From an uncultured Lachnospiraceae bacterium (lineage in GTDB: Bacteria > Bacillota > Clostridia > Lachnospirales > Lachnospiraceae), in contig CAJFOF010000068.1 of NCBI GenBank assembly GCA_904395885.1, positions 1 to 49,411 on the forward strand: a stretch of DNA of 49,411 bases. Reading direction: 5' to 3'. A program made the position numbers and the translations under genes. Below the pieces are notes generated by a model. That model had not been told where the DNA came from, searched no databases, and saw only the letters and a program-made list of their open reading frames with translations. Positions 26,050 to 35,195 of this stretch are shown piece by piece (position 1 is the stretch's first letter; each line of letters begins with the position of its first letter).

Positions 26050-27272
26050 GAAAGACAGAGTTATTGATACCAGCGGGAAGCCTGGAAGTGCTGAAGACTG
26101 CTGTGGTTTACGGGGCAGACGCTGTGTATATCGGCGGGGAGGCCTTTGGCCTCCGGGCAAAAGCTAAAAATTTTTCCAACGACGAGATGAGCCAGGGGAT
26201 TGCCTTTGCACATGAAAGAGGGGCAAAGGTCTATGTGACTGCTAATATTCTGGCCCATAACCAGGATCTACCTGGCGTGGAGGAGTATTTCAAAGAATTG
26301 AAGGAAGTAGGGCCGGACGCCCTGATTATTTCGGATCCAGGTGTATTTGCGATTGCAAAGAGAATCCTTCCGCAGATGGAGATCCACATCAGTACTCAGG
26401 CGAATAATACTAATTACGGAACCTACCTGTTCTGGCATGGGCTTGGCGCAAAGAGAGTGGTCTCTGCCCGGGAACTCTCCCTGGAAGAGATCCGTCAGAT
26501 CCGCAGCCGGATTCCGGAGGATATGGAGATTGAGAGCTTCATCCATGGGGCAATGTGTATTTCCTATTCCGGCCGCTGTCTGTTGAGCAATTACTTTACG
26601 GGCAGGGATGCCAATCAGGGGGCGTGCACTCACCCCTGCAGATGGAAGTATGCCGTTGTGGAAGAGACCCGGCCGGGAGAATACATGCCGGTTTATGAGA
26701 ATGAAAGGGGAACCTTCCTCTTCAATTCCAAGGATCTGTGTATGATTGAGCATATTCCGGAGCTTTTGGAGGCAGGAATTGACAGCTTTAAGATAGAGGG
26801 ACGGATGAAAACAGCTCTCTATGTGGCTACGGTAGCCAGAACCTACCGGAAGGCCATAGACGATTACCTGAAAGATCCGGCTCTCTACCAGAACAATATG
26901 GAGTGGTATAAAGAAGAAATTGGCAAGTGTACCCACCGCGAGTTTACTACCGGCTTTTATTTTGGAAAGCCGGACAGTGATGCCCAGATTTACAGCAACA
27001 GTACTTATGCAAAGGAGTATACCTACCTGGGAACAGTGGAGGAAGTTGACGGCGAGGGGCGCTGCTGTATTGAACAGAAAAATAAATTTTCCGTTGGAGA
27101 GACGATTGAGATTATGAAGCCCAATGGTCAGAACCTTGCTGCTCTGGTAAAGGGAATTTTTGATGAGAAGGGAAATTCCAGGGAGAGTGCTCCTCATCCC
27201 AGGGAAAAACTGTGGATAGATCTTGACCAGGAGACAGGAATTTATGATATTCTGCGCCGCCGGGAGCCGTAA
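26046..27272 (+). CDS. trhP: Peptidase U32 family tRNA hydroxylation protein (TrhP-like)
   Basis: TrhP proteins make 5-hydroxyuridine at tRNA position 34 from prephenate-dependent chemistry; many are annotated as collagenase-like U32 peptidases. I set the start at ATG 26046 (408 aa, MRKTELLIPAGSLEVLKTAV), which overlaps the trmR stop as ATGA; the frame is open further upstream inside trmR but that part is not protein-like. The U32 signature is intact: ESFIHGAMCISYSGRCLLS, followed by NQGACTHPCRW with further cysteines for a cluster. The C-terminal domain (about 330-405) is the usual beta-barrel. TrhP and TrmR act in sequence on the same nucleotide. Confidence 0.92.
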   Translation: MRKTELLIPAGSLEVLKTAVVYGADAVYIGGEAFGLRAKAKNFSNDEMSQGIAFAHERGAKVYVTANILAHNQDLPGVEEYFKELKEVGPDALIISDPGVFAIAKRILPQMEIHISTQANNTNYGTYLFWHGLGAKRVVSARELSLEEIRQIRSRIPEDMEIESFIHGAMCISYSGRCLLSNYFTGRDANQGACTHPCRWKYAVVEETRPGEYMPVYENERGTFLFNSKDLCMIEHIPELLEAGIDSFKIEGRMKTALYVATVARTYRKAIDDYLKDPALYQNNMEWYKEEIGKCTHREFTTGFYFGKPDSDAQIYSNSTYAKEYTYLGTVEEVDGEGRCCIEQKNKFSVGETIEIMKPNGQNLAALVKGIFDEKGNSRESAPHPREKLWIDLDQETGIYDILRRREP

Positions 27273-27329
27273 GGGCTTCTGGAGGCGCTTCGACGTATGG
27301 ACGGAAAATCATAAAGGAGGAGGATTCGT

Positions 27330-28157
27330 ATGCTGACTGTGGTATTGGGATTGTGTGCGCTTTTATGTGCGGCATATGGAATCGTGCTTGTGGTATATGC
27401 GGGATTTTCTTCTGCATGGCTGTGGGGAGCACTGACTGTTTTTCTGGGGGCACTGTCCTGGGGAAGCCGTTTTTATCAGCTTCATAGGAAAAAAATTCCG
27501 CTCTGGATACCGGTATCTGTAGTGACATTCTGCCTTGCCTGCCTGGCAATCTTTATTTCCATTGAAGTCATGATTTTTCTGGGGGCTGCAGGCTCTGAGG
27601 AACCGGGACTGGACTACGTGATTGTCCTGGGGGCTAAGGTTCGGCCTGACGGCGTCAGCAATTCGTTAAAAAAGCGGCTGGATAAGGCGATTGAGTATGC
27701 TCAGGACAATCCGGAAACCATTTTTGTCCTCTCCGGAGGCAAAGGGCCGGATGAACCAATCTCTGAAGCGGAAGCAATGAGAGATTATATGGTATATAAC
27801 GGTATACCGCAGGATAAAATTCTATTAGAAACGAATTCTACCAGCACGGTGGAAAATATCGCTTACAGCCGTCTGGTCATAGAAAGCGACAGGACGGAGA
27901 GAAAAAGATCCAGGCAAGAGGCGCAGAACCTCATTTCTCTTCCTTCCGGAAGCTATGTGACAGCGCCGGACAAGCCGACTCGAATTGGGATCCTGACCAA
28001 CGATTTCCATATTTTCCGTGCCAAAAAGATTGCTCAGAAATGGGGGATTAAGGATGCAGTGGGAATTTCTGCGCCGTCTGACCCGATTTTATTTATACAT
28101 TCCTGCGTCCGTGAGGCGTTGGCAGTATTTAAAGACAGGTTGATGGGAAACATGTAA
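27330..28157 (+). CDS. YdcF-like membrane protein (DUF218, ElyC/SanA family)
   Basis: A 275-residue membrane protein with three N-terminal hydrophobic segments (about 3-30, 32-48, 55-80) and a DUF218 domain (about 93-270): DYVIVLGAKVRPDG, RLDKAIEYAQDNP, FVLSGGKGPDE, SEAEAMRDYM, ILLETNSTSTVENI and RIGILTNDFHIFRA. ElyC and SanA relatives influence envelope and lipid-carrier metabolism in Escherichia coli, but biochemistry is unknown. An unusual insert of about 30 residues rich in Arg and Ser (about 190-220) separates the last two motifs. Strong ribosome binding site AAAGGAGGAGG; 57 bases after trhP. Confidence 0.88.
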   Translation: MLTVVLGLCALLCAAYGIVLVVYAGFSSAWLWGALTVFLGALSWGSRFYQLHRKKIPLWIPVSVVTFCLACLAIFISIEVMIFLGAAGSEEPGLDYVIVLGAKVRPDGVSNSLKKRLDKAIEYAQDNPETIFVLSGGKGPDEPISEAEAMRDYMVYNGIPQDKILLETNSTSTVENIAYSRLVIESDRTERKRSRQEAQNLISLPSGSYVTAPDKPTRIGILTNDFHIFRAKKIAQKWGIKDAVGISAPSDPILFIHSCVREALAVFKDRLMGNM

Positions 28158-28230
28158 CCACGCTGGAATGACTGCGAAAAGCGCACATGGAAGCTGGCTG
28201 TACGAAATTGAAGAGATTTGGAGGGAAAGA

Positions 28231-31170
28231 ATGAAGACATTAAAAGACTTAGAAGCATATCGGATTATAGAGCAGAAAGAAATCCGGGAAATGAATTCTC
28301 TCGGAACAGTCCTGGAACATAAAAAGACTGGGGCCAAATTATTTCTAATGGAAAATGACGATGACAACAAGGTATTTTCCATTGGCTTCCGTACGCCTCC
28401 GGCAGACAGCACGGGTGTGCCCCACATTCTGGAACACAGTGTTCTGTGCGGATCTGATAAATTTCCGGTAAAAGATCCTTTTGTGGAATTGGTGAAGGGT
28501 TCCCTGAACACCTTTTTAAACGCTATGACCTATCCGGACAAAACCGTTTACCCGGTAGCGAGCTGTAATGATAAAGATTTCCAGAATTTGATGGATGTGT
28601 ATATGGACTCTGTCCTCCATCCGAATATTTATCGGGAGCCCAAAATTTTTATGCAGGAGGGCTGGCACTATGAGCTGGAGAATCCTGACGGTGAATTGAC
28701 GATCAATGGGGTTGTCTACAATGAAATGAAAGGTGCCTTTTCTTCACCGGAGGGAGTTTTGGACCGGGTGACCCGGCAGGTTCTGTTCCCGGATACGGCT
28801 TATGGAAACGAATCCGGCGGAGATCCGGCGGAGATCCCCAACCTGACTTACGAACAGTTTCTTCAGTTCCACAGTACCTATTATCATCCATCCAACAGCT
28901 ACATTTATCTGTACGGAGACATGGATATGGCTGAAAAATTGGACTGGCTGGACAGAGAGTATTTAAGCAAATATGAGAGGAAAGAGGTGGATTCCCAGAT
29001 CCATCTCCAAACGCCATTTACCGCCCCGGCAGAGAAAGAGATTTATTATTCTATTACAGACGGGGAGCCGGAGGACCATGCAGCGTACCTGTCCATCAAT
29101 ACCGTGGTGGGAACGGACCTGGATCCCAAGCTGTATGTGGCCTTCCAGATATTGGAATATACACTGATTGACGCCCCAGGCGCTCCGTTAAAGCAGGCCC
29201 TTTACGATGCAGGGATCGGGCAGGATGTCCTGGGCGGATACGAAAACGGAATTCTCCAGCCGTATTTTTCGGTTATCGCCAAAAATGCAGATGCAGAGCA
29301 GCGCGGAGAATTTCTGGCAGTGGTAAAAGGAACCCTTCGCCGTCTGGCTGATATGGGAATTGACAGAAAGAGCCTTCTGGCGGGGATGAACTACTATGAA
29401 TTTCGCTACAGAGAGGCAGACTATGGCTCTGCGCCCAAGGGACTGATGTATGGCCTGTGGTCCATGGACAGTTGGCTGTATGACGGGGATCCCATGATGC
29501 ATCTGTGCTACCAGGAGACCTTCGACTTTCTGAAGAAGGCTGTGGATGAAGGGTATTTTGAACAATTGATCAAAGACTATCTGCTGGACAATCCTTTTGA
29601 GGCGGTGATTACAGTAAAGCCCAAAAAGAACATGACCGCAGAGGAAGACGCTGCATTGGCCAAAAAGCTGGCAGAGAAAAAAGCCGGACTTTCCAGAACG
29701 CAGCTGGAAGAATTGTCGGCTCAGACAAAGGCCCTGAAGGAATACCAGGGAACCCCGTCTCCCCAGGAGGATTTGGCCAAGATTCCGCTGTTAAAGAGAG
29801 AGGATATAGGCAGAGAGGGAGAGAAAATTTACTGGGATAAGAAAGAAGAAGGGGGAATCCCGGTTCTTCATCACGATCTGTTTACTGCCGGAATCGGTTA
29901 TCTGCAGCTTTTATTTAACACGAACCGGCTGGAACCCCAGGAACTGCCCTACGCCGGATTGCTGAAAGCTGTTCTGGGTTATGTAGATACAGAGCATTAT
30001 ACTTACGGGGACCTGACCAGTGAGATTCATCTGAACAGCGGCGGCGTAAGCCTGTCTGTTACGTCCTATCCGAATCTGAAGGATCCGGCGGATTTTACTG
30101 GTGTATTCTCTGCATGTGTCAAAGTGCTTTACGATAAGATCGGGTTTGGCTTTGACATTTTAGGAGAAATCTTGACCAGATCAAAATTGGAAGACGAGAA
30201 GCGCTTGGGAGAGATTTTGGCGGAGACCCGTTCCAGGGCAAGGATGAAGCTGGAAAATGCTTCCCACTCTGCGGCAGTGGCAAGAGCTACCTCCTATTTT
30301 TCGCCGACTTCCAGCTATAATGATATAACGGGAGGAATCGGATTTTATCAGTTCCTGGAAGAAACCGCAAAAGAATATGAATCCGATAAAAAGGCCAGAA
30401 AAAGGCTGATAGAAAAATTAAAAGAGACAGCGGAGAAACTGTTTGTTCCGGACAATCTGTTAGTCAGCTACACGGCAGACCAGGAGGGCTACAGCCTGCT
30501 GCCAGCAGAACTGGAAAAATTTGCAGCCCTCCTGAAAAAATTTGGAAAGGCCGCGCCGGTCCATCCGTTTGTTTTTGAAGCGGGAAATCGAAATGAAGGC
30601 TTTAAGACGGCATCCCAGGTCAATTACGTGGCCAGGTGCGGTACGTTTAAAAATTCCGGCCTGATTTATACCGGGGCTCTCAGGATTTTGAAAGTCATTT
30701 TGAATTACGACTATTTGTGGCTGAACCTGAGAGTGAAGGGCGGAGCATACGGCTGTATGAGCGGTTTTGGCCGCACCGGTGAAGGGTATCTGGTATCTTA
30801 CAGAGACCCCAACCTGGCTGAGACAAACAAGATTTATGAGGGGCTTCCTCAGTATCTGAGAGAGTTTACTGTAGACGAGAGGGATATGACCAAGTATGTC
30901 ATCGGGGCCATCAGCGATGTGGACACACCTCTGACTCCGGCTATAAAGGGTTCCAGAGGATTATCCGCTTACCTGTCAGGTGTGACGGAGGAAATGCTTC
31001 AGAAAGAAAGAGATGAAATCCTCTCTGCCAGCCAGGAGGATATCCGAGCGTTGGCACCATATGTACAGGCGGTCTTGGATACCGGAAGTCTGTGCGTAAT
31101 CGGCAACGAAGAAAAAGTAAAGGCGGATAAAGACCTGTTCGGCGAGGTAAAGAATCTTTTCGGAGCATAA
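28231..31170 (+). CDS. M16C family zinc metallopeptidase (presequence protease/insulinase-like)
   Basis: A large single-chain peptidase of the PreP/Cym1 type that digests small peptides in a closed chamber. I choose ATG 28231 (979 aa) because GGAGGG is 7 bases upstream; an in-frame ATG at 28168 adds 21 residues without family resemblance. The inverted zinc motif HILEH gives His65, Glu68 and His69, with the third ligand Glu165 in YNEMKGAF. Then GSLNTFLNAMTYPDKTVYPVAS and the M16C-associated middle region (about 470-720) and C-terminal half follow. No signal peptide, so cytosolic. It is common in Lachnospiraceae and likely recycles peptides. 35 bases before era. Confidence 0.94.
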   Translation: MKTLKDLEAYRIIEQKEIREMNSLGTVLEHKKTGAKLFLMENDDDNKVFSIGFRTPPADSTGVPHILEHSVLCGSDKFPVKDPFVELVKGSLNTFLNAMTYPDKTVYPVASCNDKDFQNLMDVYMDSVLHPNIYREPKIFMQEGWHYELENPDGELTINGVVYNEMKGAFSSPEGVLDRVTRQVLFPDTAYGNESGGDPAEIPNLTYEQFLQFHSTYYHPSNSYIYLYGDMDMAEKLDWLDREYLSKYERKEVDSQIHLQTPFTAPAEKEIYYSITDGEPEDHAAYLSINTVVGTDLDPKLYVAFQILEYTLIDAPGAPLKQALYDAGIGQDVLGGYENGILQPYFSVIAKNADAEQRGEFLAVVKGTLRRLADMGIDRKSLLAGMNYYEFRYREADYGSAPKGLMYGLWSMDSWLYDGDPMMHLCYQETFDFLKKAVDEGYFEQLIKDYLLDNPFEAVITVKPKKNMTAEEDAALAKKLAEKKAGLSRTQLEELSAQTKALKEYQGTPSPQEDLAKIPLLKREDIGREGEKIYWDKKEEGGIPVLHHDLFTAGIGYLQLLFNTNRLEPQELPYAGLLKAVLGYVDTEHYTYGDLTSEIHLNSGGVSLSVTSYPNLKDPADFTGVFSACVKVLYDKIGFGFDILGEILTRSKLEDEKRLGEILAETRSRARMKLENASHSAAVARATSYFSPTSSYNDITGGIGFYQFLEETAKEYESDKKARKRLIEKLKETAEKLFVPDNLLVSYTADQEGYSLLPAELEKFAALLKKFGKAAPVHPFVFEAGNRNEGFKTASQVNYVARCGTFKNSGLIYTGALRILKVILNYDYLWLNLRVKGGAYGCMSGFGRTGEGYLVSYRDPNLAETNKIYEGLPQYLREFTVDERDMTKYVIGAISDVDTPLTPAIKGSRGLSAYLSGVTEEMLQKERDEILSASQEDIRALAPYVQAVLDTGSLCVIGNEEKVKADKDLFGEVKNLFGA

Positions 31171-31205
31171 GCCGCAGGATACGAAAGAATGGAGAAGCAA
31201 AATAT

Positions 31206-32114
31206 ATGGAGAAAAATCAGAAAAAGTCTGGTTTCGTCACTCTGGTCGGAAGGCCCAATGTCGGAAAATCCACTTTAATGAATCATCTGATCGGGCAGAA
31301 GATTGCAATCACTTCTGATAAGCCTCAGACGACCCGCAACCGGATCCAGACTGTCTATACAGATGAAAGAGGACAGATTGTTTTTCTGGATACCCCGGGA
31401 ATCCACAAGGCGAAAAATAAGCTTGGGGAGTATATGGTCAATGTGGCAGAGCATACATTGAAAGAAGTAGATCTGATCCTGTGGCTGGTAGAGCCGACCA
31501 CTTTTATTGGTGCGGGAGAGAGGCATATTGCGGAGCAGCTACAAAGAGCTTCGGCGCCTGTTATCCTGGTGATGAACAAAATTGATACGGTAAAACGCCA
31601 GGAAGAAATTTTGACCTACATTGATGCCTATAAAGATGTGTGTGATTTTGCAGAGATCGTCCCGGTGTCTGCTCTGAAGGAAAAGAATACCGATCTTCTG
31701 CTGAAGCTGATGTTCCAATACCTGCCCTACGGCCCGGAATTTTACGATGAAGACACAGTCACGGACCAGCCCATGCGCCAGATCGCTGCGGAACTGATCA
31801 GGGAAAAAGCTCTCAGGCTGCTGGATGATGAAATCCCTCACGGGATTGCGGTTACCATCGAAAAGGTGCAGGAGCGGAAAAATGGGATCATGGACATTGA
31901 AGCCACGATTATCTGTGAGCGGGAGTCCCATAAGGGAATCATCATCGGAAAAGGGGGCGCTATGCTGAAACGGATTGGAAGCGCCGCACGCCGGGAGATT
32001 GAGAAGATGATGGAGGTTCAGGTAAATCTTCAGCTCTGGGTCAAAGTACGCAGAGAATGGAGAGACAGCGACATTTTGATGAAGAATTACGGCTACAGCG
32101 GGAAGGATCTGTAG
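31206..32114 (+). CDS. era: GTPase Era
   Basis: Era is an essential GTPase that binds the 3' end of 16S rRNA and checks 30S assembly. The 302-residue protein has G1 GRPNVGKST (15-23), the switch TTRNRIQ, DTPGIHKAK (G3), NKID (G4), a SAL G5 region, and a C-terminal KH domain with ESHKGIIIGKGGAMLKRIG. Normal length. It is followed after 10 bases by recO, the common Firmicutes pair; the usual upstream neighbours ybeY and cdd are absent and a peptidase gene stands there instead. Confidence 0.98.
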   Translation: MEKNQKKSGFVTLVGRPNVGKSTLMNHLIGQKIAITSDKPQTTRNRIQTVYTDERGQIVFLDTPGIHKAKNKLGEYMVNVAEHTLKEVDLILWLVEPTTFIGAGERHIAEQLQRASAPVILVMNKIDTVKRQEEILTYIDAYKDVCDFAEIVPVSALKEKNTDLLLKLMFQYLPYGPEFYDEDTVTDQPMRQIAAELIREKALRLLDDEIPHGIAVTIEKVQERKNGIMDIEATIICERESHKGIIIGKGGAMLKRIGSAARREIEKMMEVQVNLQLWVKVRREWRDSDILMKNYGYSGKDL

Positions 32115-32124
32115 GAGGCGAAGG

Positions 32125-32775
32125 ATGAGAGATACGGTCACAGCCACAGGGATGGTAATGAAATCGTCGCCGTCAGGGGAATACGACAGGCGGCTGGTAA
32201 TCCTAACACGGGAGCGAGGAAAGATTACCGCTTTTGCCAGAGGCGCCAGGCGTCCCGGCAGTTCCCTGATGGCAGCCTGCCGGATCTTTGCATTCGGTAC
32301 CTTCCGCCTTTATGAGGGGAGAGAGGCATACACCTTACATTCCGCAGAGATTTCCAATTATTTTGAAGAAATTGCTGCGGATATGGAGGCAGCCTGCTAC
32401 GGTTCTTATTTTCTGGAGGTCAGTGATTACTATTCCAGGGAGAACATGGATGGAACTGAGATGCTGAAATTGGTATACCAGTCTCTGCGGGCTCTTCAAA
32501 AGCCAGCAATCCCCAACCGGCTGGTCCGGCGGATTTTTGAACTAAAGGCCATGGTCGTCAACGGAGAATACACAGAACAGCCGCCCTTTCCTGTCAGTGA
32601 TTCTGCCGCCTATACCTGGGAATACGTGGTACTGTCCCCGATAGGGGAGCTTTACCGTTTTACGGTGACGGACCAGGTTCTGAAAGAGTTTGAGAACTGT
32701 GTGGCAGAGAACATTCGCCGCTATATAGACCGGAGCTTTAAGTCCCTGGAAATTTTGGAAACCATTCTCCAATGA
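32125..32775 (+). CDS. recO: DNA repair protein RecO
   Basis: RecO helps RecA load at single-stranded DNA covered by SSB in the RecFOR pathway. The 216-residue protein starts with the OB-fold (about 1-80): TATGMVMKSSPSGEYDRRLVI, then ERGKITAFARGARRPGSSL and MAACRIFAFGTFRLYEGREAYTL. The helical C-terminal domain follows. It is shorter than Bacillus RecO (about 255 aa) and shows no four-cysteine zinc finger. Ribosome binding site AGGAGG overlaps the end of era region. Confidence 0.93.
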   Translation: MRDTVTATGMVMKSSPSGEYDRRLVILTRERGKITAFARGARRPGSSLMAACRIFAFGTFRLYEGREAYTLHSAEISNYFEEIAADMEAACYGSYFLEVSDYYSRENMDGTEMLKLVYQSLRALQKPAIPNRLVRRIFELKAMVVNGEYTEQPPFPVSDSAAYTWEYVVLSPIGELYRFTVTDQVLKEFENCVAENIRRYIDRSFKSLEILETILQ

Positions 32776-32780
32776 GGGTA

Positions 32781-32809
32781 TTGAAAATATTCCGGAAAGA
32801 GGTTATGAT
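32781..32809 (+). promoter_or_regulatory. Sigma-A promoter for the lipoprotein-glyS unit
   Basis: TTGAAA (32781-32786), 17-base spacer, TATGAT (32804-32809), 42 bases before the lipoprotein ATG. Begins just after the recO stop, so glyS can be expressed separately from era-recO. Confidence 0.6.
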
Positions 32810-32851
32810 ATACGCGATAACAGTTCAGGCGGAAAGGGCACGGAGGAGATT

Positions 32852-33475
32852 ATGAAAAAGGTAAGGCTAACAGCAGCGCTGGGGTTGGTTCTGCTTTTAG
32901 GCGGCTGCAAAATCGCAGGAAACGGCTTTGATCCCCAGGAAAATACCATTTATGTATCGGAGGACAGAACTCTTTCCACTGCGACCGTAGAGGCATGCAG
33001 TCCGGAAACATACAGCGCAGACGAGCTGCGAACGTTTGTTGAACAGGCAGTGTCAGATTATAATGAAGAAAAGATTGGCCAGGCCAAGGCGGTTAATGAG
33101 GAAGGTCAGGAAAAGCTTCCAGTGGCTGTCAGATCCTGTGAAATAGAGGAAGGCCAGGCCGTCATGATTCTGGATTACGCCAGCAGTGAGGATCTGGTAA
33201 ACTTTGGAACAGAAGCAGGAATTCCGATTACCGGACTGACTGTGTCCGATGTATCCGAAGCAACCGGCATAGAGCAGTCTTTAAAGAAGGCGGGCAGCGG
33301 AGAAAAGGTTTCCGCTGATGCGGTGGCCGCAAGCGAGGGAACGCTGGTGCAGACAGACGGGCCGGCTGTTGTGCAGACGGACGGGAAGATTCTGTATGTG
33401 ACGGATGGCGCGGAAGTGACAGGAGACAGAACGGTACGTCTGCCGGAGGGCGGCGGAGCTGTAATTTTTGAATAA
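32852..33475 (+). CDS. Putative lipoprotein of unknown function
   Basis: A 207-residue exported lipoprotein: LVLLLGGC with Cys19 as lipidation site. The mature part is acidic and has no motif that I recognise; the stretch [19 protein letters not shown] and the Val/Thr-rich beta-like end ([20 protein letters not shown]) suggest an alpha/beta domain. It lies between recO and glyS and ends 74 bases before glyS, so the two may share a transcript. Related proteins are likely in other Lachnospiraceae at this position, but I cannot verify that. Start ATG 32852 has CGGAGGAG upstream. Confidence 0.8.
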   Translation: MKKVRLTAALGLVLLLGGCKIAGNGFDPQENTIYVSEDRTLSTATVEACSPETYSADELRTFVEQAVSDYNEEKIGQAKAVNEEGQEKLPVAVRSCEIEEGQAVMILDYASSEDLVNFGTEAGIPITGLTVSDVSEATGIEQSLKKAGSGEKVSADAVAASEGTLVQTDGPAVVQTDGKILYVTDGAEVTGDRTVRLPEGGGAVIFE

Positions 33476-33548
33476 CAGAATGGTTGGACCGCAATGGCGG
33501 CATACCTTCGGAAATATAGAAAAAGCGAATGAAAGAGGTTGGATAAAG

Positions 33549-34937
33549 ATGGAAAAGACAATGGAAAAGATTGTGGCACTTGCAAAATCCAGAGGGTTTG
33601 TATATCCTGGTTCAGAAATATATGGGGGTCTTGCCAACACCTGGGATTACGGAAACCTGGGAGTTGAGCTGAAAAACAATGTAAAAAAGGCCTGGTGGCA
33701 GAAATTTGTTCAGGAAAGTCCCTACAATGTAGGTGTAGACTGCGCGATTCTGATGAATTCCCAGACCTGGGTGGCGTCCGGCCACTTGGGAGGCTTTTCC
33801 GATCCTCTTATGGACTGCAAATCATGCAAAGAGAGATTCCGCGCTGACAAGCTTATTGAAGATTACATGGCGGAGAAGGGTATCGAGCCGGACAGCCCCA
33901 TTGACGGCTGGAGCCAGGAAGAGATGAAGAAATATATCGATGAACATGAGATCTGCTGCCCAAGCTGCGGCAAGCATGATTTTACGGATATTCGCCAGTT
34001 TAACCTGATGTTCAAGACATTCCAGGGAGTTACAGAGGATGCAAAAAATACAGTGTATCTTCGGCCGGAGACAGCACAGGGGATCTTTGTAAACTTTAAG
34101 AATGTCCAGAGGACTTCCAGAAAGAAGGTTCCCTTTGGAATCGGCCAGATCGGAAAATCCTTCCGCAATGAGATCACGCCCGGCAACTTTACCTTCCGGA
34201 CCAGAGAGTTTGAGCAGATGGAATTGGAGTTTTTCTGCAGACCGGGGACTGACCTGGAGTGGTTTGCCTACTGGAAGCAGTTCTGCATCAACTGGCTGCA
34301 GGCTCTTGGTATTAAGGAAGATGAGATGAGAGCAAGAGACCATTCGCCGGAAGAACTCTGCTTCTACAGTAAAGCGACTACAGATATCGAGTTCCTCTTC
34401 CCGTTTGGATGGGGTGAGCTGTGGGGAATTGCAGACCGGACGGATTACGACCTGACTCAGCATCAGAATACCTCCGGTCAGGATATGATGTACTTTGATG
34501 ACGAGACCAAAGAGAAATATATTCCTTATGTAATTGAGCCGTCATTGGGAGCTGACCGCGTTACTCTCGCTTTTCTGTGCTCTGCATATGATGAGGAAGA
34601 GATTGGAGAGGGAGATGTACGTACAGTACTCCATTTCCATCCGGCTATCGCTCCGGTGAAGGTAGGAATCCTGCCCCTGTCCAAAAAGCTGAATGAGGGG
34701 GCGGAGAAGATTTATGCGGAACTGTCCAAGTACTACAACTGCGAATTCGATGACAGAGGAAATATTGGAAAGCGTTACAGAAGGCAGGATGAGATCGGTA
34801 CGCCGTTCTGCATTACTTATGATTTTGACTCTGAGAACGACCAGGCGGTAACAGTTCGCGATCGGGATACCATGGAACAGGTTCGGGTACCGATTGCAGA
34901 GCTGAAAAATTGGCTGGAAGATAAATTCCGGTTCTAA
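33549..34937 (+). CDS. glyS: Glycine--tRNA ligase, alpha2 type
   Basis: Charges tRNA-Gly. This is the single-chain homodimeric form (462 aa) found in many Gram-positives and eukaryotes, not the alpha2-beta2 GlyQ/GlyS form. I select ATG 33549 ([20 protein letters not shown]) with AAAGAGGTTGG upstream; an in-frame ATG at 33468 would extend it by 27 residues. Class II motifs: [19 protein letters not shown], motif 2 within [20 protein letters not shown] and motif 3 near [14 protein letters not shown]. The anticodon-binding domain begins at about residue 365 ([13 protein letters not shown]). A CPSCG zinc-type pair lies in the insertion at about 137. No T-box leader is seen upstream. Confidence 0.97.
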   Translation: MEKTMEKIVALAKSRGFVYPGSEIYGGLANTWDYGNLGVELKNNVKKAWWQKFVQESPYNVGVDCAILMNSQTWVASGHLGGFSDPLMDCKSCKERFRADKLIEDYMAEKGIEPDSPIDGWSQEEMKKYIDEHEICCPSCGKHDFTDIRQFNLMFKTFQGVTEDAKNTVYLRPETAQGIFVNFKNVQRTSRKKVPFGIGQIGKSFRNEITPGNFTFRTREFEQMELEFFCRPGTDLEWFAYWKQFCINWLQALGIKEDEMRARDHSPEELCFYSKATTDIEFLFPFGWGELWGIADRTDYDLTQHQNTSGQDMMYFDDETKEKYIPYVIEPSLGADRVTLAFLCSAYDEEEIGEGDVRTVLHFHPAIAPVKVGILPLSKKLNEGAEKIYAELSKYYNCEFDDRGNIGKRYRRQDEIGTPFCITYDFDSENDQAVTVRDRDTMEQVRVPIAELKNWLEDKFRF

Positions 34938-35195
34938 GACCTTGGTTTGTCTTGGGTTCCTTGCCGCGTTAAGCGGCCCAGTACATAAAATCTGATTAGA
35001 AAAGCAGGCCTCTAAGCAGGTGGAGTCCTATCAATTTTATGGAAAAAGAAGGAGGAGATGGGGCTGTTTGCCTTCCCTGCCGTCAGGCAGAGAGGAAAAC
35101 AGCCCTTTAATTTCAGATCTGACAGACCAAATTTGCAAGATCTTTTTACTTGAAGAAAAATATGTGAAATTTTTTAGATACAGGGGGAAGACGGG
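34938..35195 (+). other. Intergenic region glyS-MATE
   Basis: A small GCCGC-GTTAA-GCGGC hairpin (34963-34977) and the larger hairpin 35061-35105 are present. No gene is credible. Confidence 0.5.
35061..35108 (+). terminator. Terminator hairpin between glyS and the MATE gene
   Basis: GGGCTGTTT (35061-35069) pairs with AAACAGCCC (35097-35105), with an inner CTGCC-GTCA-GGCAG tip, followed by TTTAATTT. The T tract is weak. Confidence 0.6.

Noticed and set aside
35061..35160. Short ORF beginning MGLFAFPAV after GGAGGAG
   Set aside because: Its codons form the terminator stem 35061-35105; composition is that of a hairpin, not a protein.
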